From positions 1-64,000 of the forward strand of contig CADAJS010000004.1 of assembly GCA_902788315.1 (NCBI GenBank): a stretch of 64,000 nucleotides of DNA. The letters run 5' to 3'. Made by a program: the position numbers and the translations under genes. This stretch comes from an uncultured Bacteroidales bacterium (GTDB lineage: Bacteria > Bacteroidota > Bacteroidia > Bacteroidales > Bacteroidaceae). The notes beneath the pieces were generated by a model, which saw only the letters and a list, made by a program, of their open reading frames with translations, was not told the DNA's origin and searched no databases. Below, piece by piece: positions 1-8,578 of this stretch (the stretch's first letter is position 1; each line of letters opens with the position of its first letter).

Positions 1-260
1 TACCTTCTTATGGCATCCGCATAGAACAATTACACACATCAGGCAGAATGTTACATTCTGGCTCCATCGAGTTAAAGGAAATCCTTTCATAATACATTCT
101 ATTTGTTTCTACACTTCATTACTTATATACGAATAGTTCGGAAATTTAACATCTCCTTCGTAAGTTTTAATAATTTATAGCGCAGGGAGAAGGCCGTGCT
201 CCTATTCTGTCCATTTTATATTATATCGAATGGTTAATTGATACATGTTGTGCGCCAATG

Positions 261-1319
261 CTATTCGGGAAATACTACTTTTGACCAATCCACGAGCATA
301 TTGGATGCCATATGAGTCATATATGTCGTCTCCTTGCAAGACAATTGGGATTCCAAAGCATCCCATTGCCGGATCCACTCTTTCAATAAAAAACCTATAT
401 TTACAATATCTCTTTCTGTGTCCTTCGCCAGTTCTTTATATTCTGTCCATTCTTTTTCATTCATGAGTGGAGCCGCTCCTAACTGTTCCTTCTTCATTTC
501 CGAATACAAATCTCTTGCCACCTTTGTTAAATGATCAATTAGGAATTGGACGGCATCATCCTTGTAATTCGCGTTTTCATCCGAAGAAGTATTATTCTCA
601 GTCATTAATAGTTGCTGATACATCTTCTTCCTTAGGTTAGAAGACTTCAACCATTGCTCGCTACTCAGAGGGATGCCAGCAGAACCTCTCCAGAAGCGCA
701 ACCTAACAAGATCATATCCTATCCCAGTCATAGCCTGACGAACATCCTCAAACAGTTCCCATTCCTTATATACTATTTTTTTCGTGCTTTCGCATTTACA
801 CTTACTTATCATCAGCGAAAGAAGACTATATTCACTTAATCGTTCAAAAGTAACGTTCACACTATTCTTCACGAGCATTCCAATTGTGGAATCGTCGTTA
901 TCCAAAGCAATTAAACACTTGCTCTCCCTCAACACCTCTTCTACTTTTTCTAATTCAGATTTACCTTCTACTCCTTTATTATGTCTATCATAGTAGGTAC
1001 ATATCCTCGCTCGATACGAGTTCATCCATTCTTCTTCATTTCTTGCAGAATAAGAGAAATCATCACTTCTAACATGCTGATATAGTGTGTCAAGCAATAA
1101 CAAAAGTTCTGGATTTGAAGAATAGACAGTATCTGATACCAAGCAGACCAAGCTCTCGCTACTCTGTGTGACTCCAATGACGGACAGTAACGAATCCAAG
1201 GAACCATCACATTGAGATTCGTCACAATCTCTCAGCACCTGTTCCGTCCCAGTTTTGCCACAACAGCAGAACAAGGCGATTAAGGACAAAAGTATAATAG
1301 GGTGCTTTCTCATACTCAT
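261..1319 (-). CDS. Predicted lipoprotein of unknown function
   Basis: I do not recognise a family. The protein is about 352 aa and starts with a short basic N-terminus, a hydrophobic stretch (LLSLIALFCCC) and Cys residues that look like a relaxed lipoprotein signal (signal peptidase II), so it is probably anchored in the envelope. The rest is polar, rich in Glu/Lys/Ser and helical-looking, with no motif I can name. In-frame codons continue upstream of the start, but a -7 promoter element at 1343-1350 lies inside that extension, so I place the start at the ATG ending at 1319 (a second ATG ends at 1313). The gene is AT-rich like its neighbours and stands alone downstream of the helicase gene on the same strand. 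Confidence 0.6.
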   Translation of the reverse strand: MSMRKHPIILLSLIALFCCCGKTGTEQVLRDCDESQCDGSLDSLLSVIGVTQSSESLVCLVSDTVYSSNPELLLLLDTLYQHVRSDDFSYSARNEEEWMNSYRARICTYYDRHNKGVEGKSELEKVEEVLRESKCLIALDNDDSTIGMLVKNSVNVTFERLSEYSLLSLMISKCKCESTKKIVYKEWELFEDVRQAMTGIGYDLVRLRFWRGSAGIPLSSEQWLKSSNLRKKMYQQLLMTENNTSSDENANYKDDAVQFLIDHLTKVARDLYSEMKKEQLGAAPLMNEKEWTEYKELAKDTERDIVNIGFLLKEWIRQWDALESQLSCKETTYMTHMASNMLVDWSKVVFPE

Positions 1320-1342
1320 ATTATAGTAGTTAACTCTAGCTG

Positions 1343-1350
1343 CAAAGATA
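1343..1350 (-). promoter_or_regulatory. Bacteroidetes-type -7 element
   Basis: On the minus strand this reads TATCTTTG, an exact match to the TAnnTTTG consensus of the Bacteroidetes primary sigma factor. A TTTG-like -33 sits near 1375-1378, with slightly long spacing (24). It lies about 24 bases upstream of the chosen lipoprotein start. Confidence 0.5.
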
Positions 1351-1420
1351 TTACGTTTCATTAAAAGTAACAAGCAAAATAACCTTTAATCCATGAAATG
1401 GCCTCATGACTGTACGAAAT

Positions 1421-3487
1421 CTATAGTTCCATAGCTTTAATACTTCTTCTCAAATGCAATACTGCTAATGCGTTGTTCGTGCGCCCCTCTTGAAGGAGAG
1501 ACAGAAACTCCCCATCTTTCATATCAGAATTGAATGCATCAACTAAGTTATGATGATTCATGGTTCGGGCACTCAGGTATAGTCCATGCTTCTTCATCAA
1601 TCGCCTTAATTCCAAGATTCCATGATTATATTTAGGTCGTGCCATCACTACAGAACGCAGGTCCTTCAAACCTGACTTGTTCAGATATAACTCATTAAGG
1701 AAGGCACATGCATACTGAACCTTGAAGTCTGGGGCATTCTCATTCATACGTTCTGAAAGTATCATGTTCACCCTCTCAGCCTCAGCATATCGCCCCAATT
1801 TTGTCAGAGTACGAGACTTTACATAAAGAGCCTCTGAACAATTATGGCATGAAAGTACCTCTTCGATATATTCTAACGATTGCTCATACTGTTCCGCATA
1901 TAGACTAAGTAATGCTACAAGAAAACGCGGTGCCCAATGTTCTGAGCACCTCAACATCTCAGGAATCTGGTGAATGGTTCCGTAGAGATGCTCGTCACAT
2001 ATCACAGTATCCAGCATCTGTTTTGACAAATACATCGCTTCACGTATATCGCCCCCCCGTGCTTTTCTCTCCAAAAGCACGAGATATTGATATGCAGCCC
2101 CATCATAATCTCCCTGCTGCAACATGTCATACACCGCTTTGCCACTTTCTATAGCACTGTCAATATGGCGCACATCATTATATGTACTGGCAAATGAAAG
2201 AATTTCGGGGTTTGTCCTTGCATAAAAGGAAAAGATTCTGCTTGACAGATAGAGACCGTTTAAGCTACGCACACGGCTCAGGGCCACATACAACTGACCA
2301 TCAGCAAACATGCCTCGACTAAGGTCTATAGACATTTTATCAAAAGTCATACCCTGGCTTTTGTGGATGGTGATTGCCCATGCCAATCTTAATGGGAATT
2401 GCGTAAAACTGCCTGCTATCTCTTTTTTCAACGTCCGTGATTCATCATCATATTCGTATGTATAAGAATCCCAAGTACACGGGGAAACGGAATGGACCTC
2501 CCCAGATTCCAATTTGACATAGATTTCTTCATCCGTCAGTTTGTCTATTATCCCAAGCGTCCCATTCACCCAACGACGCTGTGCATCATTACGAATATCA
2601 TTCCGCACAAACATCACCTGCGCACCGACTTTTAGATGCAGCAATAGATCCGTCGGGCAATTCTTCTCCTCCATCTTTCCCTCCAGTTTGCCTTTATAGA
2701 CGAACTCTTTACCATCTATCTCAGACAGACGCTGACTGTTTATCATATTAGCAGAATCCTTTCGGGCCGATAGAGTAATCACCATACCGTCATCCTTACC
2801 TGGTGTGCATATACGACTGTTCAGCAGTCGTTGATCTTCTGCATTCATACGGTTTAGACGTATATCCTCCAGAATCTGGAGAAAACGATCATCATCCTGC
2901 CGATAAACTTTCCTTAGTTCTATCTTTGGCAGACGCATGCGCTTTATCACCCTTGACTTATAGAAGTAATAAGAGCCTTCTGGGTAAATCATTGAGAGGA
3001 ATTCCTTGTCACCCGCCGTTACCACTGGAGGCAACTGAAACATATCTCCTACAAAAACCATCTGTTTCCCCCCGAAGGGCTGGTTGTTACGTAGAATCTT
3101 ACGCATAGTCAAGTCCACCGCATCCAACATATCGCAACGCACCATAGAGACTTCATCAATTATCACAGTGTCCACATGGAGAAGGACTTTTATGAACGTC
3201 TGGTTCATGCCCCCGTATGTACCTAAGTCGCACACCCCGATGGGAAGACCGAAGAAAGAGTGGATGGTTTCGCCACCAGCCAGAATAGCAGCTATGCCTG
3301 TGGGAGCGACAACGAGGAATTCTTTCTTCACTAGTTTTTGCACATTATGCAAGAAAGTAGTTTTGCCTGTTCCCGCTCTCCCGGTTAGGAAGAAACTGAT
3401 GTTCGTATGGGCAATGAGGTCATACGCCATCTGTTGTTCACGGTTCTGTGGGTCAATCCCATACTGTTCTTCTTGCATATTCTGCAT
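1421..3487 (-). CDS. PIF1-family DNA helicase with C-terminal TPR-like tail
   Basis: A superfamily 1B helicase of the PIF1/RecD2 type, expected to unwind DNA 5' to 3' using ATP. From the chosen ATG (688 aa) the Walker A motif GRAGTGKTT is at about residues 36-44. It is followed by the motif APTGIAA, a Walker B segment IIDEVSMV, the motif GDMFQLPPV and, near residue 400, a conserved helicase segment TIHKSQGMTFD with ALSRV. The C-terminal third (about 470-688) is made of degenerate helical repeats resembling TPRs, which suggests a protein-binding tail. I chose the ATG ending at 3487 because a promoter element lies at 3560-3567, inside the longer open frame. It may serve plasmid, phage or replication-stress functions; its position beside defence-type genes is suggestive only. 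Confidence 0.85.
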   Translation of the reverse strand: MQNMQEEQYGIDPQNREQQMAYDLIAHTNISFFLTGRAGTGKTTFLHNVQKLVKKEFLVVAPTGIAAILAGGETIHSFFGLPIGVCDLGTYGGMNQTFIKVLLHVDTVIIDEVSMVRCDMLDAVDLTMRKILRNNQPFGGKQMVFVGDMFQLPPVVTAGDKEFLSMIYPEGSYYFYKSRVIKRMRLPKIELRKVYRQDDDRFLQILEDIRLNRMNAEDQRLLNSRICTPGKDDGMVITLSARKDSANMINSQRLSEIDGKEFVYKGKLEGKMEEKNCPTDLLLHLKVGAQVMFVRNDIRNDAQRRWVNGTLGIIDKLTDEEIYVKLESGEVHSVSPCTWDSYTYEYDDESRTLKKEIAGSFTQFPLRLAWAITIHKSQGMTFDKMSIDLSRGMFADGQLYVALSRVRSLNGLYLSSRIFSFYARTNPEILSFASTYNDVRHIDSAIESGKAVYDMLQQGDYDGAAYQYLVLLERKARGGDIREAMYLSKQMLDTVICDEHLYGTIHQIPEMLRCSEHWAPRFLVALLSLYAEQYEQSLEYIEEVLSCHNCSEALYVKSRTLTKLGRYAEAERVNMILSERMNENAPDFKVQYACAFLNELYLNKSGLKDLRSVVMARPKYNHGILELRRLMKKHGLYLSARTMNHHNLVDAFNSDMKDGEFLSLLQEGRTNNALAVLHLRRSIKAMEL

Positions 3488-3559
3488 TTTTCTCTCTATT
3501 ATATACCACCATATACTCTTGCAGCGCCAATCTCGAGGTGGTTTCGAAGATTGACGCTG

Positions 3560-3567
3560 CAAAGGTA
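3560..3567 (-). promoter_or_regulatory. Bacteroidetes-type -7 element for the helicase gene
   Basis: The minus strand reads TACCTTTG, matching TAnnTTTG. It lies 73 bases upstream of the chosen helicase start. No convincing -33 element was seen. Confidence 0.45.
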
Positions 3568-3607
3568 AGGCGTTTTACGAAGGCACGCAAGAAAAATGAA
3601 CTTATGA

Positions 3608-3637
3608 ATGGTTCCAATCTACTTGGAACCATTTTTT
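3608..3637 (-). terminator. Hairpin terminator at the end of the AAA/effector operon
   Basis: A perfect 10-bp stem (ATGGTTCCAA / TTGGAACCAT) with a 5-base loop, followed by a T-run on the plus strand and preceded by an A-run on the minus strand. The stop codon of the effector gene (3619-3621) lies inside the loop region. A close relative of this hairpin occurs at 6275-6306. Confidence 0.6.
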
Positions 3638-4617
3638 GAGTCTTTTACTAATTCAAACAATCTGTTTTCTCGTGTTCCCCAAAAATGTTTTTCATATTGA
3701 TTATGGCTTCTATCTCTTGTAATTTTAATCCATCTTAGATAGTTATTCATGTCTTGTCGATTATTTCCCATCAGTCTTGGTATAACTATGTCAAACGATG
3801 CATTCTTAGATGCTTGCCCATTATCTTTGAATATGTCAAACCCATCATAGGCGCTAAAGAATACATTATTAGTAAGAATCATTCTACTATGGAATTCTTC
3901 GGCACTACCAATAGCATATAGTGTTAAACTAAATTCTAATTTGTCTCTTATAGTTTGAATCATTTCGGAAATTTCGCTATGATATTCTTTTACATTCAAA
4001 GCATCATTATTTCTATTTCCCAACATACTAAATATTGATATGTGGAATATGATATGTTGCTTTCGAAGAGGCAGCATCGCATCCAATAGAGTTATCAGAT
4101 TATTTTTAATATTCTGTTTGTTAGTCAGCAAGTAAGGATCGACCAAAATCATTGAATTACATGGGTAGTATATTTTCGATTTAAAATGAAGATACCCATC
4201 CACATAGCGTTTCGAATTTTTCTCCAGCAAAAAAGCATTTCCTTTGAAAAGATATTCCTTTTCAGACAATCCAGAGTTATTGATTGCTATAATTCCATAA
4301 TCAGAGCCTAAATTATTGCAAGTTTGAGTATCACAATCCATTAAGTATATTGCGGACAAGTTTTCTATATTCTCTTCAGGTTTATCTATTGAGATATTAT
4401 CAAATAACTCAATCTCATATTGATTCTCTAAATACCTTTTCCACAAAAAAGACAGAAAAGGATCAGTATCCCATACCTCATCCTCTATATCCGTATGGAG
4501 ATCTGCATTTAAGATAGCTTCAAACACATTCATCTGACATTGACGACCTGAAATGGATGTGTCTGCCTGCAACTGCTTCCAAAAGCCTGATTGCAAATAT
4601 ATGACACTGGTTCTCAT
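3619..4617 (-). CDS. Unknown partner/effector of an AAA ATPase module
   Basis: A 332-aa protein I cannot assign to a named family. Its ATG overlaps the stop of the upstream ATPase gene by four bases (ATGA), so the two are almost certainly translated together. Visible features are a hydrophobic strand ending in MILVDPYLL (about residue 150), a strand IIFHISIFSML, and the segment FHSRMILTNNVFF followed by DGFDIFK. That order (strand-D, then H-x-R, then a Gly/Asp-rich turn) loosely recalls phospholipase-D-like or MIT-C-terminal folds, but no HKD motif is present, so this is only a fold hint. The C-terminus is basic and aromatic (HNQYEKHFWGTREN). In two-gene ATPase modules of this design the second protein is usually the toxic effector; that role is inferred from context. 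Confidence 0.6.
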   Translation of the reverse strand: MRTSVIYLQSGFWKQLQADTSISGRQCQMNVFEAILNADLHTDIEDEVWDTDPFLSFLWKRYLENQYEIELFDNISIDKPEENIENLSAIYLMDCDTQTCNNLGSDYGIIAINNSGLSEKEYLFKGNAFLLEKNSKRYVDGYLHFKSKIYYPCNSMILVDPYLLTNKQNIKNNLITLLDAMLPLRKQHIIFHISIFSMLGNRNNDALNVKEYHSEISEMIQTIRDKLEFSLTLYAIGSAEEFHSRMILTNNVFFSAYDGFDIFKDNGQASKNASFDIVIPRLMGNNRQDMNNYLRWIKITRDRSHNQYEKHFWGTRENRLFELVKDSKNGSK

Positions 4618-6194
4618 TTTCTCCGAATCTTATATCTCATAATTTCCATTGCAAGTGTATCTGCAACATCAAAGAAACCTGATCCGAAAGGTGCACTTAA
4701 TCTGCCATCCTCTTGAATCTTTATCTGCCTATTATGAGAGGTACCGTGTTCATCTTTCTCCACATAGTTTAAAGAAACATCACCTGATACAAGGTTGTTT
4801 TCCTTATCAGCCACCAGTACCTGGAGTTTACGTATCAAGTACTCGCTGTGAGTCTCGATGATAAAGCGTATGTTATACTTCTGATAAGCCTCCACAAACA
4901 AATCAGCCAACATCGATTGGTATTTTGGATGTAAATGAACCTCTGGTTCTTCAATACAAACAACCGACTTCTCATATACAACAATTTCATCAAGATGTGT
5001 GATTCTACTATGGCGTTCCTTCATTCTATCAACCTGAAGAAGAATAGATATAATTTGAGTCAAGCCACAACCTTCGTCAGCTAACAGCCTCCTTTCACCG
5101 TTATTCCCTATAAAGATACGAACACCATAACCCTCTTCAGTCCCTTCAATTTCTACATAATCACCAATTTCAAACGCTTTTAGCCATTTATTGACGAAAG
5201 CATCCGAACGATATCTATACGTAGATGTATGATTGACTATATCACACAGAAGAGCACTCAATTTATCAGGGTCGTCAACATTATAGACCCTACTTATTTT
5301 ATTTGTCGAAGAGTCAATTGAGGCAAGCCTACGGATAAACCATGGAGAAACTATTTCATTAACGAAACATGTATAATAAGTCTCCTGCAAGATATCTTCT
5401 TTGGACACTCTGACACTCACAAAGTCATCAACATGAGATTTTGCTTTATGCCATTCCATGATAGCCTCTATGTCATATTTCTCGGCTTCCTCAATTGTCA
5501 TTCCTACTTTTTTCAATCCTTCTTTCCCCTCTTCTATCCTTGCGATAAGGCGGTTATAAAAGCCATCCTCTTTATCATCAATAGTTATATTTCGACCATA
5601 TACATTTTTTTTCATTGATGCATAATATGAATATCCATAAGCCGCCACAAACCTTTCATAATTGTCTTTGATAGTATCAAAATGTTCTTCCTCAAGGAAA
5701 AACTCATCGACAACGAATTTGCCGTTCTCAATAAAAGGTTCAACGATATCAGGCAGCCCTCCATATATAACGGTGCCGTCTTTTTTCTCAATAGAAAAAC
5801 GGCTTATAATGCCGTCATTAAGAACAGCCTTATTTAAACGGAAGATTCTTCTACAAACAACCTCTTCATGCAAAAACGATGACCAGATGCTGTAACTAAA
5901 CTCAATCTTTCCATCTTTGTTCATAGAGTGAGTTACATTATTATATCCACCAAGCATCAGATCCTTAGTCGATACTTTTAGGTACATATAAGGTAGATTA
6001 CGTTTCCCTAGATAATCCTCTCGAGTTCCCCCCACAAGTCGCTTGGCTAACAGCATCAATGCCTTCACAAGTGAACTTTTACCTGCGCTATTGCAACCAG
6101 TCAACACTGTGATAGGAGCAAGTTCAAAATCTGCACCGTCTTCGCCAAAGGAGCGGAAGTTCTTTAAACTAAATATCGGGCTCATATTACTCAT
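4614..6194 (-). CDS. AAA family ATPase (OLD/DUF3696-like), sensor half of a two-gene module
   Basis: A 526-aa SMC/ABC-like ATPase. Walker A is TGCNSAGKSS at about residues 32-41. The middle is a helical insertion. An ABC-signature-like segment ADEGCGLTQII precedes Walker B VVCIEEPEVHLHP, and the switch His is in IIETHSEYLIRKL. The C-terminal stretch after that resembles DUF3696-type ATPases. It has no TOPRIM domain, so it is not a complete OLD nuclease; the catalytic activity is expected to reside in the overlapping downstream partner. Known relatives of this architecture (for example the ATPases of the Septu and PARIS systems) sense phage infection and license an effector. Here that is inference. 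The gene is AT-rich, has its own promoter at 6226-6233 and starts with two closely spaced ATGs. Confidence 0.85.
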   Translation of the reverse strand: MSNMSPIFSLKNFRSFGEDGADFELAPITVLTGCNSAGKSSLVKALMLLAKRLVGGTREDYLGKRNLPYMYLKVSTKDLMLGGYNNVTHSMNKDGKIEFSYSIWSSFLHEEVVCRRIFRLNKAVLNDGIISRFSIEKKDGTVIYGGLPDIVEPFIENGKFVVDEFFLEEEHFDTIKDNYERFVAAYGYSYYASMKKNVYGRNITIDDKEDGFYNRLIARIEEGKEGLKKVGMTIEEAEKYDIEAIMEWHKAKSHVDDFVSVRVSKEDILQETYYTCFVNEIVSPWFIRRLASIDSSTNKISRVYNVDDPDKLSALLCDIVNHTSTYRYRSDAFVNKWLKAFEIGDYVEIEGTEEGYGVRIFIGNNGERRLLADEGCGLTQIISILLQVDRMKERHSRITHLDEIVVYEKSVVCIEEPEVHLHPKYQSMLADLFVEAYQKYNIRFIIETHSEYLIRKLQVLVADKENNLVSGDVSLNYVEKDEHGTSHNRQIKIQEDGRLSAPFGSGFFDVADTLAMEIMRYKIRRK

Positions 6195-6225
6195 AGATTC
6201 TACTCGTTTATTTGTTTTTGCGCTG

Positions 6226-6233
6226 CAAAGTTA
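6226..6233 (-). promoter_or_regulatory. Bacteroidetes-type -7 element for the ATPase/effector pair
   Basis: The minus strand reads TAACTTTG, matching TAnnTTTG, 31 bases upstream of the ATPase ATG. It sits between the 6275-6306 hairpin and the ATPase gene, so the pair appears to be its own transcription unit. Confidence 0.5.
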
Positions 6234-6274
6234 CAACTATTTATTCTTATGTCGCAAGTAATTCTTTTTAAAGG

Positions 6275-6306
6275 ATGGTTCCGTTCTGCCTGGAACCGTT
6301 TTTTTA
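6275..6306 (-). terminator. Hairpin terminator at the end of the WYL/DUF1016 operon
   Basis: Stem ATGGTTCC/GGAACC with a 9-base loop and a run of seven T on the plus strand, three bases beyond the stop of the DUF1016 gene. Sequence and layout closely resemble the hairpin at 3608-3637, so the ATPase/effector pair is bracketed by two copies. Confidence 0.5.
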
Positions 6307-6308
6307 CG

Positions 6309-7430
6309 CTATTCACCACTTAATTCTGCCTTTAGGAACCGTTCCAGTGTTGCTTTATCAGGCAGCTGAAGCATATAAGTAGAGACAAAAAGGCTGTTAT
6401 CCATACCTGCAATGGCATATTCGACCATTTTCTTACCTCTTTGAGTACAGAGGAGGATGCCAACAGGAGGATTGTCGCCAGGGTGCATCTCATTCTCCTT
6501 ATAGTAAGAGACATATGCATTGAGCTGCCCCAAATACTCATGTCTGAACTCGTCATTCTTCAATTCCACAATAACGTTACAGTGAAGTATTCGGTTATAG
6601 AATATCAAATCAGCGAAATAGTATTCATCATCAATAATCATACGTTTCTGCTTGTGTTCGAAGCAGAAACCTTTGCTCAATTCAAGAAGGAATTCCTGAA
6701 GATGATCAATGAGCGCATCTTCGAGATCGTTTTCCGTAACAACATCTTTGGCATCGAGTCCTAAGAACTCGAATGTGAACGGCTGCCGGATGGCGAGGGT
6801 GGGTGAATTGATTTCCGGCGTAATGATAGCCAGCAGTTTCTTCGGATCTTTGCTCACTCCACTGCGGAAATATAAGTTTGTAGCTATCTGACGGCGCAAT
6901 TCTTTTACAGACCATGTTCCTTTAATGCACTCCGTTTCGTAGAAGAAACGAGCAAGAGGGTCATTCTGAGTCATAATCTCTCTAATGTGAGAGAATGAAA
7001 GCTTGCTAAGAATCTCATTTGCTGACGTCACGAATTTGTGCGATGTCGTCGCACAAATTGGCTCAGTTTGCAATTTATGCGATGATGTCGCATAAATTAG
7101 GCTTGCGACCTGAGGATAATAATTATAAAAGAGTCGAGAAGTCTGGAACAGCGTCACATTAAGTCCCTTTGTGTTCACTTTCTCCTCCAGCCGTTTCAAC
7201 AGTCTATCACCATATTTAGCTCTATCACTTCCTTTTTGCTCATATTCAACGATGTAACAACCAATAAGCCAGTTGCGAAGTGTGGCCATTTGATTGACGG
7301 CCTTGAAGGCATTGGACTGTGCAGAATGGTGAGTCTTTAGGATGGAGGCTGATAGCTCCTCAAAGGATGGCGCGTCTTTTTGCAGCCAGCCATCTGCTAT
7401 GGATGAAAGTTGCTCAGTATTCATATCCAT
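6309..7430 (-). CDS. DUF1016 / YhcG-family PD-(D/E)XK nuclease
   Basis: A 373-aa protein with the two-domain layout of the YhcG family. The N-terminal helical DUF1016 domain (about residues 25-130) contains NWLIGCYIVEYEQ, and the C-terminal PD-(D/E)XK nuclease domain (about 215-360) contains DLIFYNRILHCNVIVELK, where the Asp, Glu and Lys form the expected active site, followed by GQLNAYVSYY. Family members are thought to be DNA nucleases associated with restriction and accessory loci; the exact substrate is not known to me. The linker between the domains carries two short peptide repeats (ATSSHK and ATTSHK) encoded by two palindromes at 7033-7098. It starts five bases after the WYL gene stops, so the two probably form one operon. 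Confidence 0.85.
   Translation of the reverse strand: MDMNTEQLSSIADGWLQKDAPSFEELSASILKTHHSAQSNAFKAVNQMATLRNWLIGCYIVEYEQKGSDRAKYGDRLLKRLEEKVNTKGLNVTLFQTSRLFYNYYPQVASLIYATSSHKLQTEPICATTSHKFVTSANEILSKLSFSHIREIMTQNDPLARFFYETECIKGTWSVKELRRQIATNLYFRSGVSKDPKKLLAIITPEINSPTLAIRQPFTFEFLGLDAKDVVTENDLEDALIDHLQEFLLELSKGFCFEHKQKRMIIDDEYYFADLIFYNRILHCNVIVELKNDEFRHEYLGQLNAYVSYYKENEMHPGDNPPVGILLCTQRGKKMVEYAIAGMDNSLFVSTYMLQLPDKATLERFLKAELSGE
7033..7098. repeat. Two 11-bp-arm palindromes inside the DUF1016 gene
   Basis: The arms AATTTGTGCGA (7033-7043) and TCGCACAAATT (7049-7059) form the first hairpin. AATTTATGCGA (7072-7082) and TCGCATAAATT (7088-7098) form the second. Each has a 5-base loop and they are 39 bases apart. 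The two copies differ at one base pair, changed on both arms, so the pairing is preserved. They encode the linker between the two protein domains. Confidence 0.8.
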
Positions 7431-7434
7431 TAGA

Positions 7435-8520
7435 TTATTCTTTTATATCGTCGTATTGTTCTATTTGTTGCTTCAAAATTTCTTTTATCTGCTCTCGTAA
7501 TGACTGAGGTTGCATAACTTCAAGGTATTGACCGAAGGAGAGTATCTTTCCCAGTAGTTCACGATTGGATTCAACAGTCAAGGTGAGTTCGCCATAAGTT
7601 CCGTCTTGGTGTTCATCAAAGGGCAATGTCTCTGACTGCGAATGGTGGAGTGGTTTGGTCAACATAAGTCCGTGCTGATACCTTGACTTGGTTCTAATCA
7701 CGACCATCTCTGCCTTGGCATCCTTCTTATGAGTCACTCCTATTATACTATGGAAGAACTGTTGATAAAAACCTTTCTCGGCAGGAATGTAATCTACACC
7801 ATCTGCAACAGATACTTCGCCACAGATTCTATCCAGCGGAACATTATATGCCTTGAATGGCTCGCGGTCAGCATCACCGAATACAAACCACCGCCCATTA
7901 TATTCTTTGAGGAACTGGGGATGAAAAGTCAATTCGAATGGTTCCTGTCCGAATCGATGATAGGAGAAACGAAGCACTTGTCTATCGGTAATAGCTTTGT
8001 AGAAACGAGGCAGAAGATGAATGTTGGTCAGGTTCTGATCAAGGCTGGAACAGATCTGGGCCGTTCCCTCTTGTGACTCTCTGTTAATATCAAGTAAGAG
8101 TTGTGTATTCTCAAAGAAGGATGAAAACCAACTCGCCGGCATGATGTTGGCAGAGGCTTTGCAAAACTGCACATAGTCCTCCAACGATTTCTGCACAACA
8201 GCCTTTCGCTCTTCAAAAAGAGGATCTTCGTCACAGCCCACATATTTAAATGCCTTACCCTTGCCTTTTTTCCCATTGTCAATCACACAACCTGGGCAAC
8301 AATTCATCAAGGCTCGGACAACTTCCGGGAATGCCTTTTTCAGTTCCCCATAACCAGCCTCACTTGTCGGAGTATGGGTCAAATAGTAAGAGGTATCTCT
8401 TCCATGATACAGGCTCAGAATATCGGTAAGCGATACCCAACCTCCTTTTATCAGTTCTTGATAGATAAGATTCACGAACTGCGCTTTAACACCATAGCCG
8501 CCAAAAATATTCTTGCTCAT
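7435..8520 (-). CDS. WYL-domain transcriptional regulator
   Basis: A helix-turn-helix regulator with a WYL sensor domain. From the internal ATG the protein is about 361 aa and opens MSKNIFGGYGVKAQF, typical of Bacteroidetes WYL regulators. A winged-helix region follows (about 1-60, with GGWVSLTDILSLY), and then the WYL domain near residues 190-290 (RFSYHRFGQEPFELTFHP, then RWFVFGDAD). A longer frame reaches 8721 and would add a false membrane segment. A canonical promoter at 8544-8578 lies inside that extension, so I chose the start at 8520 (ATG at 8523 is equally possible). WYL proteins often control defence genes by binding nucleotides or nucleic acid. Here the obvious target is the downstream DUF1016 nuclease gene and possibly itself. 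Confidence 0.85.
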   Translation of the reverse strand: MSKNIFGGYGVKAQFVNLIYQELIKGGWVSLTDILSLYHGRDTSYYLTHTPTSEAGYGELKKAFPEVVRALMNCCPGCVIDNGKKGKGKAFKYVGCDEDPLFEERKAVVQKSLEDYVQFCKASANIMPASWFSSFFENTQLLLDINRESQEGTAQICSSLDQNLTNIHLLPRFYKAITDRQVLRFSYHRFGQEPFELTFHPQFLKEYNGRWFVFGDADREPFKAYNVPLDRICGEVSVADGVDYIPAEKGFYQQFFHSIIGVTHKKDAKAEMVVIRTKSRYQHGLMLTKPLHHSQSETLPFDEHQDGTYGELTLTVESNRELLGKILSFGQYLEVMQPQSLREQIKEILKQQIEQYDDIKE

Positions 8521-8543
8521 CATTCCTGCAACGATTATCACTG

Positions 8544-8578
8544 CAAATATAGATAAAAATACGGGAATTATCCAACAA
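8544..8578 (-). promoter_or_regulatory. Bacteroidetes promoter for the WYL/DUF1016 operon
   Basis: The minus strand has -7 TATATTTG (8544-8551) and a TTG -33 at 8573-8578, about 21 bases upstream, matching the expected spacing. It lies 21-24 bases upstream of the internal WYL start codons and decides that start. Confidence 0.6.
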
